Source of the DNA: Aquirufa aurantiipilula
GTDB taxonomy: Bacteria; Bacteroidota; Bacteroidia; Cytophagales; Spirosomataceae
Assembly (NCBI RefSeq): GCF_019923745.1
Contig: NZ_JAANOG010000001.1
Span: forward strand, 62,001 to 126,000
Direction of reading: 5' to 3'
Length of the DNA: 64,000 nt
Part shown: positions 8,318-17,633 of the stretch, piece by piece
Numbering within the stretch: the stretch's first letter is position 1
How the letters are laid out: each line of letters opens with the position of its first letter
Position numbers and translations under genes: made by a program
The notes under the pieces: generated by a model
Told to the model about the DNA's origin: nothing
The model's input: the letters and a program-made list of their open reading frames with translations, nothing else
Databases searched by the model: none

Positions 8318-10546
8318 GTGGAATCCAACGAAAGCTTACCCACCCTCGAAACTGCCAAAAAATTAGGTTTACTTCCAGAAGAATATGATCGTATTCAGGA
8401 GATTTTAGGTCGCAAACCTAACTTCACAGAATTGTCCATTTTTTCTGTGATGTGGTCTGAGCACTGTAGTTATAAAAACTCCATTGTTTGGTTAAAAACC
8501 TTGCCTAAGGATTCACCACGTATGTTGGCAAAAGCCGGTGAAGAAAATGCTGGTTTGGTTGATTTAGGTGACGGTTTAGGTTGTGCCTTTAAAATTGAAT
8601 CACATAATCACCCTTCTGCATTAGAGCCTTATCAAGGTGCAGCAACCGGAGTTGGTGGAATCAATCGTGATATATTTACCATGGGTGCTCGTCCGATTGC
8701 CCAATTAAATTCATTACGTTTTGGAAATATTGAATTAGCCAAAACTAAGTGGTTAGTAAAAGGTGTAGTGAAAGGTATTGGTGATTACGGTAATGCCTTT
8801 GGTATTCCTACCGTTGGTGGTGAAGTGTTTTTTGATGATTGTTATTCTACTAATCCTTTAGTAAATGCTTTTTCAGCGGGTATCTTAAAAGTAGGTAAGC
8901 AAGCATCTGCCATTTCTTATGGTGTTGGAAACCCCGTATTCATTGTAGGATCTGCCACAGGTAAAGATGGTATTGGAGGTGCAAGTTTTGCGTCGGAAGA
9001 TATCACGGCAAAGTCATCAGAAAAATTGCCTGCTGTACAAGTAGGAGATCCTTTCCAAGAAAAATTGTTATTAGAAGCTTCCTTAGAAATTATTGAAGCT
9101 GGTTGCGTGATTGGTATTCAGGATATGGGTGCAGCAGGTATTATCTGTTCTACCTCTGAAATGTCTGCGAAAGGAGAACATGGTATGATCATTGATTTAT
9201 CTAAGGTTCCGACGCGTCAACCGAACATGAAACCTTTTGAAATTCTATTATCGGAATCTCAAGAGCGTATGTTGATCGTTGTAGAGAAAGGAAGAGAGCA
9301 TGAAGCGAAAAAGATATTTGAAAAGTGGGATTTAAATTGTGAACAAATTGGTGAAGTGACCGACACGAAACGTCTTCAATTCTTCCAAGATGGACAATTG
9401 GTAGCGGATGTTCCTGCAGATGATTTAGTATTGGGCGGAGGCGCACCAATCTATCACCGTGAATACCGTGAACCAGCTTATTACCAAGAGTTTAAGAAAT
9501 TCAAGATAGATTCAGTTCAAGATTTAGAAGCGGGTGAAATCAGTAAAGCATTTGATTTCCTTATGAATCACCCGAACATTGCCTCTAAAAAATGGGTAGC
9601 CGAGCAATATGATTCATCTATTGGACGCGCTAATCGTAATACCAATGCACCTTCTGATGCTGCTGTAGTGAAAGTACATGGTTCTAAGAAATCCATTGTT
9701 ATCACCGTCGACTGTAACTCGCGATATGTGAATGCAGATCCTGAAGAAGGTTGTGCCATTGCCGTAGCGGAGGCCGCTCGTAATATTGTTTGTTCTGGAG
9801 GTGTTCCTGTAGCAATCACCAATTGCTTGAATTTTGGTAATCCTTATGTACCAGAAGTATATTGGCAGTTTGTTGGAGCTATCAAAGGTATGAGAAAAGC
9901 TTGTTTGGCATTTGAAACTCCAGTTACAGGTGGAAACGTGAGTTTTTATAACCAATCCTCAGACGAAGGTCCAGTATTCCCAACACCAACTATCGGTATG
10001 TTGGGTATTTTAGAGGAGGCGAGCCAAAAAATGACTTTAGATTTCAAAGAAGAAGGAGATTTGATCTATTTGGTAGGAGAAAGTGTGAATGACATTGCTT
10101 CTTCTGAATATTTATATTCTTACAAAGGTGTAAAAGCTAGTCCTTCGCCTCATTTTGTATTAGAAACGGAACAAAAAATTCAAGGAGGAGTTGCTAGTTT
10201 GATTCAACAATCCTTGATTCAATCAGCACATGATTTATCCGACGGAGGTTTATTAGTAGCCTTGGCGGAATCTTCTTTCCCTCGTCAGAAAGGTTTTGCA
10301 ATCAATTCTGACCAAAATATTCGTCAAGATGCTTTCTTATTTGGAGAAGCTCAAAGTCGTGTTTTAGTATCAGTTGCACCTGAAAAACAGGTAGCATTTG
10401 AAGCGCAATTGAAATCACAAACGATTCCATTTAATGCTTTAGGAGTGGTTACAGGTCATGATTTTATCGTTGATGGACAAATTGTCTCTTCACAAGCTTC
10501 AGCCTCAGCTTCATTCCATACAGCATTAGAGAAGGCATTGAATTAA
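8318..10546 (+). CDS. purL: Phosphoribosylformylglycinamidine synthase subunit PurL
   Basis: ATP-dependent enzyme making FGAM from FGAR in purine synthesis; this is the small PurL form (742 aa), which works with PurS and PurQ encoded elsewhere. The frame is open up to a TTG at 8267, but that codon lies inside the promoter, so GTG 8318 (protein beginning ESNESLPTLETAKKLG) is chosen. Visible PurL motifs are SVMWSEHCSYKNS, ESHNHPSALEPYQGAATGVGG with catalytic histidine, VGGEVFFDDCY, GIQDMGAAGI, and PVTGGNVSFYN with AHDLSDGG in the second half. It is the first gene after the molybdenum operon and is followed at 16 bp by truA. Confidence 0.95.
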   Translation: MESNESLPTLETAKKLGLLPEEYDRIQEILGRKPNFTELSIFSVMWSEHCSYKNSIVWLKTLPKDSPRMLAKAGEENAGLVDLGDGLGCAFKIESHNHPSALEPYQGAATGVGGINRDIFTMGARPIAQLNSLRFGNIELAKTKWLVKGVVKGIGDYGNAFGIPTVGGEVFFDDCYSTNPLVNAFSAGILKVGKQASAISYGVGNPVFIVGSATGKDGIGGASFASEDITAKSSEKLPAVQVGDPFQEKLLLEASLEIIEAGCVIGIQDMGAAGIICSTSEMSAKGEHGMIIDLSKVPTRQPNMKPFEILLSESQERMLIVVEKGREHEAKKIFEKWDLNCEQIGEVTDTKRLQFFQDGQLVADVPADDLVLGGGAPIYHREYREPAYYQEFKKFKIDSVQDLEAGEISKAFDFLMNHPNIASKKWVAEQYDSSIGRANRNTNAPSDAAVVKVHGSKKSIVITVDCNSRYVNADPEEGCAIAVAEAARNIVCSGGVPVAITNCLNFGNPYVPEVYWQFVGAIKGMRKACLAFETPVTGGNVSFYNQSSDEGPVFPTPTIGMLGILEEASQKMTLDFKEEGDLIYLVGESVNDIASSEYLYSYKGVKASPSPHFVLETEQKIQGGVASLIQQSLIQSAHDLSDGGLLVALAESSFPRQKGFAINSDQNIRQDAFLFGEAQSRVLVSVAPEKQVAFEAQLKSQTIPFNALGVVTGHDFIVDGQIVSSQASASASFHTALEKALN

Positions 10547-10562
10547 TCAAAAACAAATAGAA

Positions 10563-11330
10563 ATGAGCCGTTATCTACTACAGTTTTCGTACGATGGCGG
10601 CTTTTTTCATGGATTTCAAATCCAACAAAATGCAGTTTCGGTGCAGTCGGAACTAGAAAAAGCATTAAGTACCATAGCTGGAGTTCAGATTGATTTAGTG
10701 GGAAGTAGTAGGACCGATACAGGCGTACATGCTCGACAACAATTTGCTCATTTTGATATTTTTGAGGAGGCGAATCAGCCAAAGGTAGATTGGGTTTATC
10801 GATTGAATCGTATTCTACCTGCTAGCCTTGCCATTCAAGCAGTATATCAAGTTCCAGATGATTTTCATGCTCGTTTCGATGCTATGGGGAGAATTTACGA
10901 GTACCATATAAGTTTAACGAAGGACCCATTTTCTCGAGAATATGCGTATTGGTTTGAGGCACCTTTACAGTTGGATGCAATGAATCAAGCAGCTCAATTA
11001 TTTTTGAATCACCGAGATTTTCAAAGCTTTTCTAAGGTAAAAACGGATGTTACGACTTTCGATTGTCAAATAACTAGGGCAGAATGGAGAAAAGAAGGTA
11101 ATCGGTTGATTTTTACGATTCAAGGAAATCGTTTTTTACGCGGTATGGTTCGTGCAGTGGTTGGGACCTTGATTGAAATAGGCTTGGGTAAATGGGACCA
11201 AGCAGATTTAATCAGAATTTTAGCTGCTAAAGACCGAAAACAGGCCGGTAGGGCAGTTCCCGCACATGGATTACATTTAATCGAGGTAACTTATCCAGAA
11301 ATTACGTTCGTTTCCAAATGTTCATCATAA
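10563..11330 (+). CDS. truA: tRNA pseudouridine(38-40) synthase TruA
   Basis: 255 aa, standard size. It isomerises uridines 38-40 in the anticodon arm. The catalytic aspartate is Asp52 in SSRTDTGVHA; the N-terminal RYLLQFSYDGGFFHGFQ and the C-terminal RFLRGMVRAVVGTLIEIG motif are also typical. It follows purL at 16 bp and is probably co-transcribed with it. It converges with radA, and the two coding regions overlap by 29 bp at their 3' ends. Confidence 0.95.
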   Translation: MSRYLLQFSYDGGFFHGFQIQQNAVSVQSELEKALSTIAGVQIDLVGSSRTDTGVHARQQFAHFDIFEEANQPKVDWVYRLNRILPASLAIQAVYQVPDDFHARFDAMGRIYEYHISLTKDPFSREYAYWFEAPLQLDAMNQAAQLFLNHRDFQSFSKVKTDVTTFDCQITRAEWRKEGNRLIFTIQGNRFLRGMVRAVVGTLIEIGLGKWDQADLIRILAAKDRKQAGRAVPAHGLHLIEVTYPEITFVSKCSS

Positions 11331-12681
11331 CCTCCATCCAAGTGCTGGCTAGCTGTACCTTGATAGTTTTGGCTTTATAATTGATGCTTTTCTGATTGTA
11401 TTTACTAATCCAAATTTCTTTGAATCCCAATTTTTCTGCCTCAGCAATGCGTTGATCAATACGAGTTACTGCTCGTAGTTCTCCACCCAAACCTACTTCA
11501 GAAGCGAAGCAAATGCTGGAATCGATGACTTTATCTTCATGCGAGGAAAGTAAAGACATACAAGCAGCTAAATCCAAGGCTGGATCATCCACTCTGATAC
11601 CTCCCGTTATATTCAAAAAAACGTCTTGAGTACCAAGTCTAAATCCTCCTCTTTTTTCCAATACAGCCAGCAACATATTCAACCGTTTGGCATCATATCC
11701 CGTAGCCGTTCTCTGGGCTGTGGCATAGGATGTTTGCGTAACCAAAGACTGTATTTCAATCAACAGGGGTCTATTTCCTTCTAAAATAGTACCAATAGCG
11801 ATGCCCGAAGCAGGTTCATCTCGAGATGAAAGCAAGATTTCAGAGGGATTACTCACAGGTCTCAGGCCATTGCCTAACATTTCATAAATGCCTAATTCTG
11901 ATGTACTACCAAAACGATTTTTGGTAGTTCTTAGAATTCGGTAAATCATATTGCGATCACCTTCGAATTGGAGAACAGTATCGACTAAATGTTCCAGTAC
12001 TTTAGGACCAGCAATGGAACCCTCCTTGGTGATGTGACCTACTAAAAAGATGGGTGTTCCACTTTCTTTCGCAAAACGCATCAATTCTAAGGCACATTCT
12101 CTAATTTGTGAAACAGATCCTGGACCTGATTCTATTTGATCTGAATAAAGGGTTTGAATAGAATCGATGATGAATAAATCAGGCTCTAAATCAACCAAAT
12201 GTTTAAAGATTTGCTGGGTATTGGTTTCTGTCAAGATGTATAAATCGTGAGAAATGGGTCCTAAGCGGTCAGCTCTTAATTTGATCTGTTGTTCGGATTC
12301 CTCACCAGTAACATACAAAATTTTAAGACCTTGAAGAGAAAGGGCAACCTGCAACAACAAAGTTGATTTACCTATACCAGGTTCGCCACCAATTAATACC
12401 AAACTACCAGGAACTATTCCCCCGCCCAATACCCGATTGAATTCTTCATCCGAACATTGAAGTTTGGGACTGCTTTCAAAAGTGATTTCTTGCAATAATT
12501 TCGGTACAGGAGCCGTTCTATGAGTGCTTTTATTTTTCCAAACTTCAGCAGGATGAATGGTCGTTTCAATGAGTTCTTCCACAAAAGTGTTCCATTCTCC
12601 GCATGCTGGACATTTACCTAACCATTTTGGTGAGGATTGTCCACAAGATTGACAAATAAAAGAGGTTTTGGCTTTGGCCAC
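11302..12681 (-). CDS. radA: DNA repair protein RadA
   Basis: 459 aa; RecA-like ATPase that promotes branch migration during recombinational repair. Domains in order: zinc finger with Cys10, 13, 24 and 27 (CQSCG and CPACG), RecA core with Walker A GEPGIGKST at about 99-107, a Walker B-type segment LFIIDSIQT, the RadA-specific KNRFG motif, and a C-terminal Lon-protease-like domain. The start codon is GTG (12679-12681). The 3' end overlaps that of convergent truA by 29 bp. Confidence 0.95.
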   Translation of the reverse strand: MAKAKTSFICQSCGQSSPKWLGKCPACGEWNTFVEELIETTIHPAEVWKNKSTHRTAPVPKLLQEITFESSPKLQCSDEEFNRVLGGGIVPGSLVLIGGEPGIGKSTLLLQVALSLQGLKILYVTGEESEQQIKLRADRLGPISHDLYILTETNTQQIFKHLVDLEPDLFIIDSIQTLYSDQIESGPGSVSQIRECALELMRFAKESGTPIFLVGHITKEGSIAGPKVLEHLVDTVLQFEGDRNMIYRILRTTKNRFGSTSELGIYEMLGNGLRPVSNPSEILLSSRDEPASGIAIGTILEGNRPLLIEIQSLVTQTSYATAQRTATGYDAKRLNMLLAVLEKRGGFRLGTQDVFLNITGGIRVDDPALDLAACMSLLSSHEDKVIDSSICFASEVGLGGELRAVTRIDQRIAEAEKLGFKEIWISKYNQKSINYKAKTIKVQLASTWMEVMMNIWKRT

Positions 12682-12699
12682 AGAAATATATTAAGAACC

Positions 12700-12707
12700 C
12701 AAAATTA
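12700..12707 (-). promoter_or_regulatory. Candidate -7 element for radA
   Basis: On the minus strand this reads TAATTTTG, a match to TAnnTTTG, 19-26 bp upstream of the radA GTG. No convincing -33 TTTG lies at the expected distance, so support is moderate. Confidence 0.4.
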
Positions 12708-12785
12708 CGCTTTGATTTGGTTTTTCCTTTTTTTTCGGAGTAAAAAGGATAATTTTACAAGCTAATTGAATTAAACCGCCCAATC

Positions 12786-13466
12786 ATGAAAAAGTCAATG
12801 AAGTTCAGCTTATTGTTTTTGTTCCTTGTAGGAATGATTTTTCAAGCTAATGCTCAATTTGGAGCTAGGAAAGTTACAGGTAGTATATTCCGTTTTGGAA
12901 TAAAAGGAGGAATCACTTTATCTTCCATTAATGTTGAAAGTATGACTTTTAGAGGAGCTTCAGTTCCCATAAATGATATCATTAATCAGAATTTGGCATT
13001 GAAAACAGGTTATGTAGGAGGAGTTTACGCACGTATCGGACGTAAATTATTCATTGAGCCAGAAGTTTTAGTTACTGCCAAAAATGCAGCAATCAATATT
13101 ACAAGTCGTAACCAGTCCGTAGATGTAGCCTATACTAGTTTAGATGTTCCCTTACTTTTGGGATACAAATTAGGTCCTTTGCATGTATTGGCAGGACCGG
13201 TAGCATCTTATAATTTAAATTCAGATAATACCATTGCACAGGCCATTACATCTGTAGCTTCTTCTGTGTCTGTACGAGATGCTGTTTCTAAAGCATACTT
13301 TTCTTATACAGTAGGAGGTGGCCTGGATTTGTTAGGATTAACTTTAGATCTTCGCTATGAAGGAAATTTGACAGATTTAGCTAATACGGTGCCTATTCCT
13401 GCAGATGTGAATATTTCTCAAAAAGCTAGTGTGTGGCATTTAACCTTAGGTTTAAAAATATTATAA
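12786..13466 (+). CDS. Outer membrane beta-barrel protein (porin family)
   Basis: 226 aa with a clear signal peptide (about residues 1-23, ending QANAQ). The mature part has alternating strands with glycine and aromatic residues: FRFGIKGGITLSSINVES, GYVGGVYARIGRKLFIEPE, SLDVPLLLGYKLGPLHVLAGP. It ends in VWHLTLGLKIL, a final barrel strand. This is the OmpX/outer-membrane-protein-like group common in Bacteroidota, probably an 8-10-strand barrel. Its role is unknown. It lies 15 bp upstream of pheS. Confidence 0.8.
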   Translation: MKKSMKFSLLFLFLVGMIFQANAQFGARKVTGSIFRFGIKGGITLSSINVESMTFRGASVPINDIINQNLALKTGYVGGVYARIGRKLFIEPEVLVTAKNAAINITSRNQSVDVAYTSLDVPLLLGYKLGPLHVLAGPVASYNLNSDNTIAQAITSVASSVSVRDAVSKAYFSYTVGGGLDLLGLTLDLRYEGNLTDLANTVPIPADVNISQKASVWHLTLGLKIL

Positions 13467-13481
13467 TTAACGTTTTATTGA

Positions 13482-14507
13482 ATGAATGAACAAATAAAGG
13501 TGATTCAGGATGAAATTGAGGCTTTTGTCATTTCAAATGAATCTGATGTAGAGCAATTCCGAATTCAGTTTGTAGGTCGTAAAAGTCGATTAGCCAGCTT
13601 ATTTGATGGCTTAAAAGATGTGCCTGCTGAAAATAGGAGAGAGGTTGGACAAGCCTTAAATCAATTAAAGAATCTGGCAGAAAATAAGTTTAATCAAGCT
13701 CAGGAATCATTTGCTGATGCAAAATCAAATTTTGTGGTTCCTTCCGATTTGACATTATCAAGTCCTGTTCAGCAAGGAACCATTCATCCATTGACCTTAG
13801 TGCGTAGCCGTATATTAGAAATCTTCAATCGCATGGGATTTTCGGTTTCGGATGGTCCAGAAATTGAAACCGACTTTTACAATTTCACTGCCCTGAATTT
13901 TCCTGCGAATCACCCAGCAAGAGAAATGCAGGATACTTTTTTTATTGAAAAAGGAGCAGGAGAAATTCAAGATGATGTATTATTAAGAACGCATACGTCC
14001 AACGTACAAATTCGCTTGATGCAGCATCAGAAACCGCCTATTCGTTCTGTGATGCCCGGTCGTGTTTACCGCAATGAGGCAATTTCAGCTAGAGCACACT
14101 GTCTTTTTCATCAAGTAGAAGGTTTGTACGTTGATGAAAAAGTGAGTTTCAAGGATTTAAAGGATACACTTTACCATTTCGCCAAAGAGATGTTTGGAAA
14201 AGATACGAAAGTTCGATTCCGTCCATCTTATTTTCCATTTACAGAGCCAAGTGCCGAAATGGATATTACCTGTTTATTGTGCAAAGGTGAAGGATGTAAC
14301 GTATGTAAGCAAGCAGGTTGGGTTGAGATAGCAGGTGCTGGCATGGTAGATCCCAATGTATTGGAAAATGTAGGCATTGATTCAAAAAAATACAATGGAT
14401 TTGCTTTTGGAATGGGTATTGAACGCATCACAATGCTAAAATATCAAATCAAAGATTTACGCTTATTTACTGAAAATGACGTCCGCTTTTTAAAGCAATT
14501 CAATTAA
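13482..14507 (+). CDS. pheS: Phenylalanine-tRNA ligase alpha subunit
   Basis: 341 aa; catalytic subunit of the tetrameric class II synthetase that charges tRNA-Phe. An N-terminal coiled-coil arm (about residues 1-90) is followed by the catalytic domain, with motif 1 around FSVSDGPEIETDFYNF, motif 2 at GRVYRNEAISARAHCLFHQ, and motif 3 at FAFGMGIERITML. A Cys-rich insert (CLLCKGEGCNVC) that can bind metal is also present, as in many bacterial homologues. pheT is not adjacent, as expected in many Bacteroidota. Confidence 0.95.
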   Translation: MNEQIKVIQDEIEAFVISNESDVEQFRIQFVGRKSRLASLFDGLKDVPAENRREVGQALNQLKNLAENKFNQAQESFADAKSNFVVPSDLTLSSPVQQGTIHPLTLVRSRILEIFNRMGFSVSDGPEIETDFYNFTALNFPANHPAREMQDTFFIEKGAGEIQDDVLLRTHTSNVQIRLMQHQKPPIRSVMPGRVYRNEAISARAHCLFHQVEGLYVDEKVSFKDLKDTLYHFAKEMFGKDTKVRFRPSYFPFTEPSAEMDITCLLCKGEGCNVCKQAGWVEIAGAGMVDPNVLENVGIDSKKYNGFAFGMGIERITMLKYQIKDLRLFTENDVRFLKQFN

Positions 14508-14550
14508 CAACTCTTAACAGCAAGCTTTTTTTTGACAGGTTGAATCCCTG

Positions 14551-14558
14551 TACATTTG
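14551..14558 (+). promoter_or_regulatory. Promoter -7 element for the DUF2723 gene
   Basis: TACATTTG matches TAnnTTTG exactly and lies 17 bp before the ATG at 14576. A TTTG at 14531-14534, in a T-run, sits 16 bp upstream, shorter than the preferred 19 bp spacing. Confidence 0.45.
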
Positions 14559-14575
14559 ATTTTAATTTCTAAAAT

Positions 14576-17554
14576 ATGATGAATTTTAAACGCTTAAATA
14601 ACGTAACTGGCTGGATTGTATTTGCCATTGCTTTAGTTACTTATACACTAACCGTTGAACCCACAGCTTCTTTTTGGGATTGCGGTGAATTCATCGCCTG
14701 TTCTTATAAATTACAGGTTCCACACCCTCCAGGAGCACCCTTGTTCCTTTTATTGGGAAGAATGTTTTCTCTATTGGCTTTAGGTGATGTTAGTCGTGTT
14801 GCCTTTTGGGTAAACATGCTTTCGGTGATTAGCAGTGCTTTGACGATTCTGTTCATGCATTGGACAATCGTGATGATTGGTCGTAAGGTCATCAACAAAT
14901 CTTTTGAAGAATTATCCAAGGCTGAAACCTATACTTTATTGTTTTCTGGTGTCGTTGGTTCATTAATTTATACCTTCTCGGATTCTTTCTGGTTTTCAGC
15001 GGTGGAAGCAGAAGTATATGCTATGTCGTCTTTCTTTACTGCCATTGTAGTTTGGGCGGCTTTCCGTTGGGAATTGGTGGAAGATCGTGCAGAAGCCAAC
15101 CGCTGGTTATTATTCATCGCATATTTGGTTGGTCTTTCCATTGGTGTCCATTTATTGAACTTAGTAACATTGCCAGCCTTGGCCATTTTATATTATTTCA
15201 AACGTGAGGCTAAGCCTACCTATAAAGGTGGTTTTATCGCCATGTTTATTGGTTTAGTCATTTTAGCCATCATTAATTCTGGAATCATTCCTGGATTACC
15301 TTCCATTGCATTCAAATTCGAATTATTCTTTGTGAATTCATTGGGCTTGGGTAATGGCAGTGGAGCTTTGTTTTTCTTGTTTCTAATCATCTTGGTAGTG
15401 GTTTTAGGAATTCGCTATTCCTATGCCAAGGGCAAAGAGGTTTTGAATATCGCTTTGTTTTCATTTGTATTCTTGATGATTGGTTATTCCACTTATACCG
15501 TCGCTTTAGTACGCTCAGGATATAATCCTCCTATTAATGAGAATGACCCAAGCAATATTTTGAATTTCTTGAAGTATTTGAAAAGGGAACAATATGGTGA
15601 GCGTTCTTTGCTTTATGGTCCTGTGTACACAGCTGAAATCGAAGAGTTCAAACAAGGAGAGCCCGTTTATAAGCTGAAAGACGGTAAATACGAGGTTTAT
15701 ACCTACAAGCCGGAATATGTTTACCAAAAGGATCAACAAATGTTGTTACCTCGTGTATATAGTAATTCTCCTCAACATGTTGCATTATACCAAGAGATGT
15801 TAGGTATTCCAGCCGGTCAAAAACCTAGTTTTGGAGATAATTTACGCTTTATGTTTACACATCAGATTGGACACATGTACATGCGTTATTTGTTGTGGAA
15901 TTTCTTGGGCAGAGAAAGTGATTATCAAGATGCTTGGGCCATTAATCCTTTCCAGGATTCTTCCAAATTACCTGATAATTTAGCCAACAATAAGGCAAGA
16001 AATAACTATTTCTTTTTGCCTCTCATTTTGGTTTTCTTAGGATTTTACTTGTTATACAGTAAAAATGAAAAGGATTTCCTAATCACCATCTTAATGTTTG
16101 TTCTTAGTGGAGTAGCTCTGGTGGTGTATTTGAACTCTCCCCCAGTAGAGCCGCGTGAGAGAGATTATATTTATGTGGGATCCTTTTATTTTATGGCCAT
16201 TTGGGCTGGTTTGGGTGTCATGCAAATTGGGGAATGGTTGACTAAAATTGTTCGTAGCCCACAATTGAAATGGTCTTTATTGGCAGTATTTGGTCTTTCT
16301 GCCCCATTAATTATGGCCCAGCAAAACTGGGATGATCATGATCGAAGTGGAAGATACCATCAAATTGATTTTGCTAAAAATCTATTGAATAGTTGCGCTC
16401 CCAATGCCATTCTGTTTACGGGTGGTGATAATGATACTTTTCCATTGTGGTATGTACAGGAAGTAGAAGGCTTCCGTACTGATGTGCGTGTGTGTAATTT
16501 ATCTTTATTGGGAACAGATTGGTACATCGACCAAATGAAGCGTCAAACCTATCAATCAGCCCCATTGCCTATTGATTTAACTAAGGATCAATTCTTGGAA
16601 GGTGTTAATGATCAAATTATGTACAATGGCAATCCGAATATCACAGGAATGTCATTACCAGACTATTTGGATTTGTTACACAAAAATGATCCAAGAATTC
16701 AGGCACAGACTCAGTCAGGTGATATGATCAATACGTTCCCTTCAGATTCATTGGTTATACCAGTTAATCCAACGGAAATAGCGGCTAGTAAGTGGTTCCC
16801 TAAAGAGTTTACTCCATTCTTGAGTACGAGCATTGGTTGGAAGCTTCCAGGTAAAAATATCTTCAAAGGTGAATTGATTCAATTGGAAGTAATTTCTAAC
16901 AATGCGAAAACAGGTTGGAAACGCCCTATTTACTTTGCATCTACTTTACCTAATGACCAATATTTAGGATTAAAAGAAAGTATGCAGTTAGAGGGTTATG
17001 CCTACCGATTGATGCCATTTAAAATTCCAGGGGCCAAAGACGGATTTGTGAATACTAAAATCATGGCTGATAACTTCTTGAATAAAATGTATTGGAGAGG
17101 TTTAAATGATGATAAGATTTACTACCATGGAGATTTCTATTTAGGAATTCCAAGCGTAACTGCTCGTTTAGGGGTATATCGTTTAGCAGATCAGTTGATT
17201 CGTGAAGGTAATTTACCAAAGGCTAAACAAGTATTGGATTATTTAGACAAAGTTATGCCGAATAAGGTGATTCCATACGATCAATTCTCAGCTAGTTCGG
17301 TAGGTTTGTACTTAGAGATTGGTGATGAGGCGAAAGCCTTGAGCATGGCGAACACCATTATCAAACGTAATTCCAAAGCGATTGATTACTATTTCTCGGA
17401 AGATAATGTTCGTTCTCATGATCGTGATATTCAAATTGCGTTCTATGAGATGAATCTGATTGTTTCCGCTTTCAAAGAATCCAAAGTGAACCCAGCTAAA
17501 TACAAGGAGTTGGAAGAAATTTTCAATAAACAGATTACTCGGATCAATGGGTAA
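14576..17554 (+). CDS. DUF2723 multi-pass membrane protein (GT117-like glycosyltransferase)
   Basis: 992 aa. The N-terminal half is a multi-helix membrane domain opening with the DUF2723 signature: VEPTASFWDCGEFIACSYKL, then PHPPGAPLFLLLGRMFSLLA. The WDCGEF acidic residue and the membrane layout resemble GT-C-fold glycosyltransferases, and the family has been linked to protein O-glycosylation in Bacteroidota. The C-terminal half is soluble, has the segment ILFTGGDNDTFPLWYVQEVEG, and ends in helical repeats. Two ATG codons lie in tandem at the start. It has its own promoter and ends at a strong bidirectional terminator. Confidence 0.8.
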   Translation: MMNFKRLNNVTGWIVFAIALVTYTLTVEPTASFWDCGEFIACSYKLQVPHPPGAPLFLLLGRMFSLLALGDVSRVAFWVNMLSVISSALTILFMHWTIVMIGRKVINKSFEELSKAETYTLLFSGVVGSLIYTFSDSFWFSAVEAEVYAMSSFFTAIVVWAAFRWELVEDRAEANRWLLFIAYLVGLSIGVHLLNLVTLPALAILYYFKREAKPTYKGGFIAMFIGLVILAIINSGIIPGLPSIAFKFELFFVNSLGLGNGSGALFFLFLIILVVVLGIRYSYAKGKEVLNIALFSFVFLMIGYSTYTVALVRSGYNPPINENDPSNILNFLKYLKREQYGERSLLYGPVYTAEIEEFKQGEPVYKLKDGKYEVYTYKPEYVYQKDQQMLLPRVYSNSPQHVALYQEMLGIPAGQKPSFGDNLRFMFTHQIGHMYMRYLLWNFLGRESDYQDAWAINPFQDSSKLPDNLANNKARNNYFFLPLILVFLGFYLLYSKNEKDFLITILMFVLSGVALVVYLNSPPVEPRERDYIYVGSFYFMAIWAGLGVMQIGEWLTKIVRSPQLKWSLLAVFGLSAPLIMAQQNWDDHDRSGRYHQIDFAKNLLNSCAPNAILFTGGDNDTFPLWYVQEVEGFRTDVRVCNLSLLGTDWYIDQMKRQTYQSAPLPIDLTKDQFLEGVNDQIMYNGNPNITGMSLPDYLDLLHKNDPRIQAQTQSGDMINTFPSDSLVIPVNPTEIAASKWFPKEFTPFLSTSIGWKLPGKNIFKGELIQLEVISNNAKTGWKRPIYFASTLPNDQYLGLKESMQLEGYAYRLMPFKIPGAKDGFVNTKIMADNFLNKMYWRGLNDDKIYYHGDFYLGIPSVTARLGVYRLADQLIREGNLPKAKQVLDYLDKVMPNKVIPYDQFSASSVGLYLEIGDEAKALSMANTIIKRNSKAIDYYFSEDNVRSHDRDIQIAFYEMNLIVSAFKESKVNPAKYKELEEIFNKQITRING

Positions 17555-17575
17555 TACTGTTGATTTTTATGAATC

Positions 17576-17613
17576 AAAAAAGAAGGGCTTGATTATTCAA
17601 GCCCTTCTTTTTT
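17576..17613. terminator. Bidirectional intrinsic terminator between the DUF2723 gene and dnaJ
   Basis: A perfect 12-bp stem (AGAAGGGCTTGA at 17581-17592 with its complement at 17597-17608) and a 4-nt TTAT loop. It is flanked by an A-run on the left and a T-run on the right, so it can stop transcription from both convergent genes. Confidence 0.9.
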
Positions 17614-17633
17614 ATTTTTGATTATATGCTGGA

